A DNA stretch of 44,714 bases, from contig CAUZFZ010000080.1 of the NCBI GenBank assembly GCA_963579025.1, positions 1 to 44,714 on the forward strand. The letters are read 5' to 3'. This DNA is from CAUZFZ01 sp963579025 (GTDB lineage Bacteria > Planctomycetota > Planctomycetia > Planctomycetales > Planctomycetaceae). A program made the position numbers and the translations under genes. The notes beneath the pieces are model-generated. The model saw only the letters and a list, made by a program, of their open reading frames with translations. It was not told where the DNA came from and ran no database searches. Shown here piece after piece: positions 16,504-24,762 of this stretch (position 1 is its first letter; each line of letters starts with the position of its first letter).

Positions 16504-16541
16504 CCTGACCGTTTTGCGCGGGATTTCACTGATAAGGGACT
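16504..16541 (+). promoter_or_regulatory. 38-nt element shared upstream of both A2M-1 and pbpC (copy 2)
   Basis: Second copy of the element at 10824-10861. It contains TTGCGC and CACTGATAAG and abuts the 17-bp duplication that includes the pbpC start codon. It lies inside the apparent insert, so if it carries a promoter, the insertion would have given pbpC its own expression signal. Confidence 0.4.
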
Positions 16542-16551
16542 AAGCCAGACG

Positions 16552-18588
16552 ATGCCGCGTCGAATTCTGCAGCGACTGAAACACCGGATCCTGGCTACCG
16601 CGAGTATCGCGGTGGGCGTGTTTGTGATTGTGTTTGGAACAGTCTGGTTCGCGTACCCTTTTCCATCCGAGCGCCTTGGCCATTCTGCAGTCAGTCCGCG
16701 TGTCATGGACCGCACGGGCCGCGTGCTGTTGCAGATCGTCGGTCGAGACGACCATTGGCGATTTCCGGTTCCGCTCGGGGAGATGTCGCCGTGGCTGACG
16801 CAGGCAACGATCGCGGCAGAAGACGAGCGGTTCTATTCTCACTGCGGCGTCGATCCCATCGCCGTGTCCCGCGCGGTCTGGCAGAATCTGGAATCGCGGA
16901 AAGTCGTGTCGGGGGCATCGACACTGACAATGCAGCTTTGCCGGATGATCGACCCGCAGCCACGGACGCTTCGCGCCAAACTTGTTGAGTCCGTTCGTGC
17001 AGTGCAGGCGGAAGTCAGCCTGTCGAAAGCCGGGATTCTGGAACATTACCTGAATCTCGCCCCCTACGGCGGCAACGTACGTGGCGTCGAAGCGGCAGCA
17101 CGGCGTTACTTCAATCGCAGTTGCCGTGATCTGTCTCTGGGCCAGGCAGCGTTGCTGGCAGGACTGCCTCAAGCTCCGTCGAGATATCGTCCAGACCGCT
17201 TTCCCGCAGCGGCAAAGGAACGACAACGGTACGTCCTGAATCGGATGGTCGAGGCGGGCATGATTTCTACGGAACAGAGGGAGCTCGCAGAGTCGCAGCA
17301 GATCAACGTGACTCCCGATTCCGCCAATGTCGCTCGCGGCTTCGCAAGTCACGCCGCCTGGCTCGCATTACGACAACGACCCGCCGGAGGCATCACGTCG
17401 ATCGATGCGGTCCTCCAGGAGTCAATCGAATACGAAGTTGCTCGGCATTCGCAATTGCTTCCGTCTGGCAGCGACGTTGCGGTCGTCGTCATTGACATCT
17501 CGACGGCGGAGATCCGTGCCCTCGTTGGTTCTTCAGATCCTCTCGATCCTGTCGACGGACAGAACAACGGTGTCATCGCGCGTCGAAGTCCCGGCTCGAC
17601 ACTGAAACCATTCCTCTTCGCTGCGGCTTTCGAATCGCACCGCCTGAATGCCGAATCAACGGTACCCGATCGGCCGATTGCGCGAGGCGGATGGAAGCCC
17701 GACAACTTTGACCGATCGTTTCGAGGCACGATGACGGTTGCCGACGCGCTCCGCGAGTCGCGAAACATCCCCGCCATCCGAGTCGCCGAAGCCATGGGCG
17801 TCTCTCGCTGCCTGGGAGTGCTTGAAGCCTGTGGTGTGCGTGTGCCGACTGACGCGGCCGCACAAAGCGGGCTCGCAGTTGCGGTTGGCGGAGTCGAGAC
17901 AACATTGCTCGATCTGACGAATGCCTATGCCACACTGGGCCGCGACGGTGTCTTCCGACCGCCTGGATTGTTCAGCGACCGATCGCACCCCGAACGGCAG
18001 GCCCTCTCGCCATCGACCTGCCATGTTTTGAATGAAATCCTCTCAACCCGCGAACGAACTCCGCGTGGATTTGAGAACGTCCTCGCCGATCGCCGTCCCT
18101 GGTTCATGTGGAAAACCGGAACAAGCTCGGGCCGTCGTGACGCCTGGTCCGTCGGACATAACGGCCAATTTGCAGTGGGCGTCTGGGCGGGTCGATTTTC
18201 CGGTGCGGGACACTCCGGATTTGTCGGCCGCGAGGCCGCTGAGCCACTACTGGCCACACTGTTTTCGCTGCCGGAAATCCGCGTTGATGAGCAACCACAG
18301 TCCGCTCCATCAATTCCGGTGTACCGCCCACTCCAGTTTGAATCGCGTGCTTCGCGAGGACCGGTCATCACTTCACCGAGCAGCAACGCCGAGTTTCTGA
18401 CCTTGCCTGAAGGCGTCGCAAACGTTCCTGTTGAGGTCCAGGGAGTTGTCGGCACGACGTGGTTTCTGAATCAACGTGCGCTTGCCCGGACTGAAGACAG
18501 AGTGCTGAAACTCGCCCGCGGTCACTATGAACTGCGTTGTGTGACCCCCGATGGCCTCAGCAACGCAGTACGGTTCACCGTACGGTGA
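16552..18588 (+). CDS. pbpC: Penicillin-binding protein 1C (bifunctional peptidoglycan synthase)
   Basis: 678 residues, close to the usual ~700-770. One N-terminal membrane segment (~13-33) anchors the enzyme with its domains in the periplasm. The GT51 glycosyltransferase has EDERFYSHCG with catalytic Glu90 and the GASTLTMQL motif. The transpeptidase has SxxK at Ser349-Lys352 (SPGSTLKP), SRN at 403-405 and KTGTS from 521. The C-terminal ~90 residues match the PBP1C-specific C-terminal domain. It polymerises glycan strands and crosslinks peptides. All catalytic motifs are present, arguing that this planctomycete makes peptidoglycan. It lies between two macroglobulins; macroglobulin/PBP1C pairing is established and is thought to link protease trapping with wall repair. 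The start codon is in the 17-bp duplication and has only a weak ribosome site. Confidence 0.95.
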   Translation: MPRRILQRLKHRILATASIAVGVFVIVFGTVWFAYPFPSERLGHSAVSPRVMDRTGRVLLQIVGRDDHWRFPVPLGEMSPWLTQATIAAEDERFYSHCGVDPIAVSRAVWQNLESRKVVSGASTLTMQLCRMIDPQPRTLRAKLVESVRAVQAEVSLSKAGILEHYLNLAPYGGNVRGVEAAARRYFNRSCRDLSLGQAALLAGLPQAPSRYRPDRFPAAAKERQRYVLNRMVEAGMISTEQRELAESQQINVTPDSANVARGFASHAAWLALRQRPAGGITSIDAVLQESIEYEVARHSQLLPSGSDVAVVVIDISTAEIRALVGSSDPLDPVDGQNNGVIARRSPGSTLKPFLFAAAFESHRLNAESTVPDRPIARGGWKPDNFDRSFRGTMTVADALRESRNIPAIRVAEAMGVSRCLGVLEACGVRVPTDAAAQSGLAVAVGGVETTLLDLTNAYATLGRDGVFRPPGLFSDRSHPERQALSPSTCHVLNEILSTRERTPRGFENVLADRRPWFMWKTGTSSGRRDAWSVGHNGQFAVGVWAGRFSGAGHSGFVGREAAEPLLATLFSLPEIRVDEQPQSAPSIPVYRPLQFESRASRGPVITSPSSNAEFLTLPEGVANVPVEVQGVVGTTWFLNQRALARTEDRVLKLARGHYELRCVTPDGLSNAVRFTVR

Positions 18589-18646
18589 GTGCCGCGTCCG
18601 GCAGAATCACCGTCGCTCGCACATGACGCCGCCTGTTTGTCGACAA

Positions 18647-18678
18647 CGACGGTATCTGAGGATTAGCGACGGTATACT
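18647..18678 (+). promoter_or_regulatory. Candidate promoter/operator of A2M-2: direct CGACGGTAT repeats and TATACT box
   Basis: CGACGGTAT occurs at 18647-18655 and 18667-18675, 20 bp apart, i.e. on the same helical face. The second copy runs into TATACT (18673-18678), one base off a sigma-70 -10 box, 47 bp before the start codon at 18726. No good -35 hexamer is visible at the right spacing, so an activator or repressor at the repeats is possible. Confidence 0.35.
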
Positions 18679-18725
18679 CCGCGACACGATATCCCAATTG
18701 CCAATCGAGATGCTCCGAGGCGATC

Positions 18726-21700
18726 ATGAAAACGCGATCCACAATTCTGCTGCTGGTGCTTTCCTGTCTGGCACCAATTCTTGCAGTCGTTGCCCAATCC
18801 GGTCCGCGCGCGGATCAGTGGAAACAGGTCGACGACGCTGTTCGGAAAGGCCTGCCGAAAACTGCGACCGAGCGGCTGGAGCCGATCATCAAGTCGGCGA
18901 TGGAGGACAAAGCCTGGGCCGAGGCCATCAACGCCATCGGGCGCAGGATCGCTTTAGAGGGCAATATTCAGGGCAACAAGGCTGAGGAGAAAATCACCCG
19001 AATGCAGGCGGAGATCGCTAAGGCACCGGCTGAAATGAAGCCGGTCATGCATGCGGTCCTGGCGCACTGGTACTGGCAGTACTTTCAGGCGAATCGGTAT
19101 CGCTTCCTGCAAAGGACGCAAACTTCGCAGCCGCCTGGCAAGGATTTCCAGACGTGGGATCTGACGCGCCTGTTCGCCGAGATTGACACGCAGGTTGTGA
19201 AAGCGCTGAGCGCCACGGAAACACTCCAGAAGATCCCCGTCGCTGATTTCGACGCGATTCTTGTGAAGGGGAATGTCCCGGATGCCTACCGACCGACGCT
19301 CTATGACTTTCTCTCGCACGAGGCACTGGCGTTCTACAACTCGGGCGAGCGGGCCGCCGCCCGGTCTCAGGATGCATTTGACCTCTCCGCCGACAGCCCG
19401 GTCTTTTCAGACACTCAGCAATTCTTCGCCTGGAAACCAGAGTCCACCGACGACGACTCACCGAAGCTCAAAGCGATCCGGATTTATCAGGCTCTACTGA
19501 AGTTTCACGCTGGCGACGATGACCGCACGGCATGGCTCGACGCGGATCTGTTGCGGTTGAACTTTGGCTACAACATGGCATTCGGTGAGGAGAAGAATGC
19601 CCGTTACAAGGCAGCACTGAAACGCTGGGCAGAGACCTGCGCCGATCACCACATCTCGTCGCGGGCTCTGCATCGCCTGGCTACGGTGGTGCATGGTGAG
19701 GGAGAACTGGTCGAAGCACACAAAATTGCAACGCAGGGAAAGAACCGTTTCCCGGACAGCGTCGGCGGACGACGGTGTCACAATCTCATTGAGCAGATTG
19801 AATCGCCTAGCATTCGGATTACGACCGAGCGTGTCTGGAACAACCCGCTTCCGACGATCGACGTGCGGTATAAGAATCTCAACAAGGTGTTTTTCCGAGT
19901 TGTGAAATATGACTGGGTCAAGAGCCTCACCGGACGTGGCAGCCGTCGGCCAGAGTATCTCGACCAGAACCAACGAAAAGCACTGCTGGGTAAAGCCCCT
20001 GTCGTTGCCTGGTCATCGAATCTGCCCGCAACGGAAGACTATCAGGAACGCCAGGAGCAGATACCTGCACGGGACGACCTGGAGCCTGGTTCGTATTACC
20101 TGATTTCCAGCCACAACAAGGACTTCAACGACCAAAGCAATTTTGTCCAGTTCTGCGATTTCTGGGCCAGCGAGTTGGCTCTGGTTATCCGCAACCGTAA
20201 CGGCGAAGGCGTTATTGAAGGATTCGTTCTTGAGAACGAATCGGGCGAGCCACTCGTGGAAGCCAATGTCCGCGTCTGGAGAGCCGAGCGTAATGGCTGG
20301 ATCGCTTCCGGACAGACGACGACGGACAAGAACGGTCTGTTCAAGTTCCAGGGGATTGACCGAAAGCAGATCGCGATTCATGCACAGTACAAGGAACAGG
20401 GTCTTTCCACCGGCAACTACTATTCGACATACAGCCGGGACATGCGGGCGAAGCCATATTCGCGGACGATGTTCTTCACCGACCGCAGCATTTATCGGCC
20501 TGGTCAGACCATTCAGTACAAGGGTTTGTGCATTCAGGTGGACTCGGAAGCTGACAGCTATCAGACGTTTGCGGGACAAAACGTGACAGTGGTGTTTGCT
20601 GATCCCAATGGCAAGGAGATCGCCCGACAGCAGCACAAGTCAAACGACTACGGCTCGTTCAACGGAAGCTTTACCGCACCTCGGGACCGCTTGATGGGTC
20701 GGATGTCGATCCGCGTGGACGGCAACCCACCAGGTTCATCGCAGGTGACAGTCGAGGAATACAAGCGGCCGAAATTCCAGGTTGCGATCGACGCTCCTGA
20801 AGAGGCTGGACGTCTCAATCGTGATGTCAGCCTCACAGGTCGAGCGACTGCCTACACCGGCGCCGCGATCGACAGCGCAAAGGTCAAGTGGCGAGTCGTG
20901 CGTGAGGTGCGCTATCCTGGCTGGTACTACTACCGCTACTGGTGGTACCCGCGTCAGAACAGCAGTCAGGAGATCGCTCATGGTTCGGGCGAAACGTCGA
21001 CCGATGGCTCGTTCAAGGTCGCGTTCAATGCCAAACCGGACGTGACTGTTCCGGAATCACACGAGCCGACATTCCAGTACTCGATCTATGCAGACGTTAC
21101 AGACACGAACGGTGAGACGCGTTCCGCCGATCGGGTTATTCGACTCGGCTACACCGCGCTGCAGGCGTCGCTTAGTGCTGGAAGCTGGCTGACAACAGAT
21201 AAACCGGTCGAGATTTCGATCTCAACCAGCACACTTGACGGTGTGGGCCAGAGTGCTGCCGGGACAGTCAAAGTTTATTCGCTGATTCAACCGGAGAAAG
21301 TCGAGCGTTCACCGTTGGGTGGTCGCTATTACCCACGGTTTCGGCGTGGGTTAAACGTGCAGGCTCCCGCGCCCGACCCGACTAATGTCAACTCGTGGGC
21401 ACTTGGCGATGTCGTGGGTGAAGCCGATTTCAAGACAGGCCCCGATGGCAAAGCCACTCACTCGTTCAAACTGGGTGCCGGTCCGTTCCGCGTCAAACTC
21501 GAAACGCAGGATCGCTTTGGCAAGCCCGTTTCGTCTGAGATTCCGCTGCAGGTACTCGATCCGGGGGCACGGAAGCTGGCGATCAGAATACCCAACCTCT
21601 TTGCTGCCGAAACGACAACTGTTGAGCCAGGAGAAGAATTCTCCGCCATCTGGGGAACGGGATACGACAAAGCGGTCGCCTTCGTAGAAATCGAGCATCG

Positions 21701-24700
21701 CCGCAAAGTGATCAGCAGCTTCTGGACGAAGCCCAATTCCACGCAGATTCAGATCAAGCAACAGGTCACCGATGCTATGCGTGGAGGTTTCACCGTTCGC
21801 GTCAGCATGGTTCGCGAAAATCGCGCGTACCTGACATCACACCGCGTCAACGTGCCCTGGTCCAATAAGAACCTGACGGTCAAATGGGAGCACTTTGTTT
21901 CGAAGCTCAAACCTGCGCAGAAAGAAACGTGGACGGCGATTATCAGTGGACCAGACGCGACGAAAGCCGTCGCTGAACTGGTAGCCGGCCTGTACGACGC
22001 GTCGCTTGATGCATACCTGCCGCACCAGTGGCGTCAGCACTTCAACGTTTTCCGAAGCGACAACTCAAACCTGTATTCGCAGTTCGAAAACTCACTTCGC
22101 GCATTCCAGTACATCCATGGTTCGTGGCCCCGAAACTACAAGTCGGCAGACATGCGCTACCGAATGTTTCCGGGAGGGATTATTGCGAGCCTGTGGGGCT
22201 ATCAGTTCTTCGACAAGCCTGCCAGCGGAGTGCCTGGCTTTCAGCGTGGCTCGTTCGGGTATAACCGACTAAGGAAGAGCGGGAGAATGCTGGAAGCAGC
22301 GTCCGCCCCGATGGCAATGAGCCGGCAAGCCAACGCGGACGGCGTGGCTGGTGATGCGGAGGCAAAATCGAAGCGAGCTGCAGATGCGGACAAGCAACAG
22401 GCATCCGGCACACCCGGACCCGATCTGAGCAAGGTCGCTGCTCGATCCAACCTGAAAGAAACCGCGTTCTTTTTCCCGCACCTGATTTCAGGCAAGGACG
22501 GTCAGGTCAAACTCGAGTTCAGCATGCCCGAGGCGCTGACCGAATGGAAATTCCAGGGATTCGCTCACGACAAGGAATTGCGCGGTGGGTTCATTCAGGA
22601 CAAGGTCGTCACCGCCAAAGACCTGATGATTCAGCCCAACCCACCGCGGTTTGTGCGCGAAGGCGACGAACTTGAGTTCACTGTCAAAGTCACTAACCAG
22701 TCCGCGACACAACAGACTGGTACTGTCAGGCTGACTCTGGCCGATGCCCGTACTGCGCAGTCGGTTGATACCGCTCTGGGCAACGTCACGACCGACCTTG
22801 AATTCGAGGTCCCGTCGAAGGAGTCGCGATCATACTCGTGGCGAATCTCAGTGCCCGATGACATGGGGTTCCTCACGTACAAGACAGTGGGCTCAACGGG
22901 TCGCCTTTCCGATGGCGAGGAAGGCCATCTTCCCGTTCTTTCGCGTCGAATCCTCATTACGGAGTCTTTGCCCCTGCCGATTCGCGGGGCGCAGACGAAG
23001 AACTTCGAGTTCAAGAGGCTGCAGGATTCCGGCAAGTCGAAAACGCTCAAGCATCAGTCACTGACGGTGCAGATGGTCTCGAATCCGTCCTGGTACGCGA
23101 TTATGGCTTTGCCATACCTGATGGAGTATCCGCATCAGTGCAGCGAGCAGACGTTTAATCGGCTGTATGCAAACTCGCTGGCGCGGCACATCGCCAACAG
23201 CGATCCCAATATCCGTCGAGTCTTCGACGTCTGGAAGAATATGCCGGGTGACGCGCTCGACAGTCCGCTGGAAAAGAACCAGGACCTCAAAGCAGTCATG
23301 CTTGAGGAGACTCCCTGGCTGCGGCAGTCAAACGCCGAAGGTCAGGCCCGACGCAATGTCGGAGTCCTGTTCGACGCCAACAGACTGGATGCGGAAACCG
23401 GTCGAGCCATGCGGAAGATCACGGAGATGCAGCTTCCCGATGGAGCGTGGCCGTGGTTCCCGGGCGGCCCGGCAAACGACTACATCACGCTCTACATCAC
23501 GACCGGCTTCGGACGGATGCGGCACCTGGGGATCGAAGTGGGTATGGGACCGGCAGTAAAGTCGCTGGGCAGGCTCGACGCGTGGATCGATCGAATCTAT
23601 CGGAAGATTACCAACAAGGAGGCTAACCACCTGTCGACGTCGATCGCTCTGTACCTCTACACCCGAACATTCTTCCTCAAAGACCGACCGGTCGCAGCAC
23701 CACATCAGGAGGCCTTCAATTACTTCGGCGGCCAGGCGAAGAAATACTGGTTGAAGCTGGCCAACCGACAGTCGCAGGCACATCTCGCCGTCGCTCTCCA
23801 CCGTCTCGCTGACAAGCAGATGCCGAAGGCAATCCTGGCCTCTATCGATGAGCGATCCGTTAGCGATGAGGAACTTGGCAAGTTCTGGCGCGATACAGAA
23901 CAAAGCTGGTGGTGGTATCGGGCCCCGATCGAAACGCAGGCGATGATGATCGAAGCGTTCGACGAAGTCCTGAACGACCAGGAATCGGTCGAGGCCTGCA
24001 AAGTCTGGCTGCTTAAGCAGAAACAGACTCAGGACTGGAAGACGACCAAAGCGACTGCCGATGCGGTCTATGCCCTGCTTCTGCGCGGGTCAGACCTGCT
24101 GGCTTCAACCGAGCTTGTTGAAGTCACGCTCGGAGGTGAGAAGCTCAAACCAAAGAATGTCGAAGCCGGCACGGGCTTCTACGAACAGAAGTTCCTGCGC
24201 GGCGAAGTGCAGCCCCGATTCGGCAGCATCAAACTCAAGAAGGTTGATGCAGGTGTCGCCTGGGGCAGCATCCATTGGCAGTACCTGGAAGATATGAGCA
24301 AAGTGACTGCTTACGACGGCACCCCCCTTGAGCTCACCAAGTCGCTCTACACAAAAGTGAACACGAAGAAGGGACCGGTCCTCAACCCGGTCGACGGTCC
24401 ATTGGAAGTGGGCGATGAACTCGTCGTACGAATCACACTGCGAACGGATCGTTCGATGGAATACGTGCACCTGAAGGACCAGCGCGGCAGCGGCACGGAG
24501 CCGGTGAATGTCCTCTCGAAGTACAAGTACCAGGACGGGATGTACTACTACGAATCCACTCGGGACACGGCCAGCCACTTCTTCATCGATTATCTGCCCA
24601 AGGGTGTGTACGTGTTCGAGTACTCAGTCCGCGTCCAGCACCGTGGTAACTATCAGACGGGAATGGCTCAGATTCAGTGCATGTACGCGCCCGAGTTTAA

Positions 24701-24737
24701 CAGCCATTCGGAAAGCTTCCGGCTCACGGTGGAGTAG
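18726..24737 (+). CDS. Bacterial alpha-2-macroglobulin 2 (thioester type, extended N-terminus)
   Basis: 2003 residues. A clear signal peptide (residues 1-~23, ending AVVAQ) exports it; no lipobox. The first ~330 residues are mostly helical, repeat-like, and absent from A2M-1. Then come macroglobulin domains with FFTDRSIYRPGQT (~580-593), a candidate bait segment rich in Ala, Lys, Ser and Asp (~1190-1240), ETAFFFPHLISGKDGQV, and the thioester motif CSEQ at Cys1472-Gln1475 within YPHQCSEQTFNRL. It should trap proteases in the periplasm like its neighbour but differs in bait and N-terminus, so it may face other targets. Odd: an aromatic patch (GWYYYRYWWYP, ~731-741). A GAGG ribosome site precedes the ATG. 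The next gene starts 25 bp after its stop, so the two are probably co-transcribed. Confidence 0.94.
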   Translation: MKTRSTILLLVLSCLAPILAVVAQSGPRADQWKQVDDAVRKGLPKTATERLEPIIKSAMEDKAWAEAINAIGRRIALEGNIQGNKAEEKITRMQAEIAKAPAEMKPVMHAVLAHWYWQYFQANRYRFLQRTQTSQPPGKDFQTWDLTRLFAEIDTQVVKALSATETLQKIPVADFDAILVKGNVPDAYRPTLYDFLSHEALAFYNSGERAAARSQDAFDLSADSPVFSDTQQFFAWKPESTDDDSPKLKAIRIYQALLKFHAGDDDRTAWLDADLLRLNFGYNMAFGEEKNARYKAALKRWAETCADHHISSRALHRLATVVHGEGELVEAHKIATQGKNRFPDSVGGRRCHNLIEQIESPSIRITTERVWNNPLPTIDVRYKNLNKVFFRVVKYDWVKSLTGRGSRRPEYLDQNQRKALLGKAPVVAWSSNLPATEDYQERQEQIPARDDLEPGSYYLISSHNKDFNDQSNFVQFCDFWASELALVIRNRNGEGVIEGFVLENESGEPLVEANVRVWRAERNGWIASGQTTTDKNGLFKFQGIDRKQIAIHAQYKEQGLSTGNYYSTYSRDMRAKPYSRTMFFTDRSIYRPGQTIQYKGLCIQVDSEADSYQTFAGQNVTVVFADPNGKEIARQQHKSNDYGSFNGSFTAPRDRLMGRMSIRVDGNPPGSSQVTVEEYKRPKFQVAIDAPEEAGRLNRDVSLTGRATAYTGAAIDSAKVKWRVVREVRYPGWYYYRYWWYPRQNSSQEIAHGSGETSTDGSFKVAFNAKPDVTVPESHEPTFQYSIYADVTDTNGETRSADRVIRLGYTALQASLSAGSWLTTDKPVEISISTSTLDGVGQSAAGTVKVYSLIQPEKVERSPLGGRYYPRFRRGLNVQAPAPDPTNVNSWALGDVVGEADFKTGPDGKATHSFKLGAGPFRVKLETQDRFGKPVSSEIPLQVLDPGARKLAIRIPNLFAAETTTVEPGEEFSAIWGTGYDKAVAFVEIEHRRKVISSFWTKPNSTQIQIKQQVTDAMRGGFTVRVSMVRENRAYLTSHRVNVPWSNKNLTVKWEHFVSKLKPAQKETWTAIISGPDATKAVAELVAGLYDASLDAYLPHQWRQHFNVFRSDNSNLYSQFENSLRAFQYIHGSWPRNYKSADMRYRMFPGGIIASLWGYQFFDKPASGVPGFQRGSFGYNRLRKSGRMLEAASAPMAMSRQANADGVAGDAEAKSKRAADADKQQASGTPGPDLSKVAARSNLKETAFFFPHLISGKDGQVKLEFSMPEALTEWKFQGFAHDKELRGGFIQDKVVTAKDLMIQPNPPRFVREGDELEFTVKVTNQSATQQTGTVRLTLADARTAQSVDTALGNVTTDLEFEVPSKESRSYSWRISVPDDMGFLTYKTVGSTGRLSDGEEGHLPVLSRRILITESLPLPIRGAQTKNFEFKRLQDSGKSKTLKHQSLTVQMVSNPSWYAIMALPYLMEYPHQCSEQTFNRLYANSLARHIANSDPNIRRVFDVWKNMPGDALDSPLEKNQDLKAVMLEETPWLRQSNAEGQARRNVGVLFDANRLDAETGRAMRKITEMQLPDGAWPWFPGGPANDYITLYITTGFGRMRHLGIEVGMGPAVKSLGRLDAWIDRIYRKITNKEANHLSTSIALYLYTRTFFLKDRPVAAPHQEAFNYFGGQAKKYWLKLANRQSQAHLAVALHRLADKQMPKAILASIDERSVSDEELGKFWRDTEQSWWWYRAPIETQAMMIEAFDEVLNDQESVEACKVWLLKQKQTQDWKTTKATADAVYALLLRGSDLLASTELVEVTLGGEKLKPKNVEAGTGFYEQKFLRGEVQPRFGSIKLKKVDAGVAWGSIHWQYLEDMSKVTAYDGTPLELTKSLYTKVNTKKGPVLNPVDGPLEVGDELVVRITLRTDRSMEYVHLKDQRGSGTEPVNVLSKYKYQDGMYYYESTRDTASHFFIDYLPKGVYVFEYSVRVQHRGNYQTGMAQIQCMYAPEFNSHSESFRLTVE

Positions 24738-24762
24738 CCTGCTCCCACACAAAGGATGTCCG

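Larger units (their letters stand above)
16417..16557. repeat. 17-bp exact duplication bracketing a 107-bp insert at the A2M-1/pbpC junction
   Basis: The 17-mer TAAGCCAGACGATGCCG occurs at 16417-16433, where it contains the A2M-1 stop codon, and at 16541-16557, where it contains the pbpC start codon. Between them are 107 bp of repeat-like sequence. Removing one copy and the insert would put the pbpC ATG only 8 bp after the A2M-1 stop, a normal operon spacing. This looks like an element insertion with target duplication. Confidence 0.65.

Noticed and set aside
24508..24762. Upstream extension of the isochorismatase-like gene into A2M-2
   Set aside because: The extension overlaps the macroglobulin coding end in another frame and would bury the Tat signal; ATG at 24763 has a good ribosome site.
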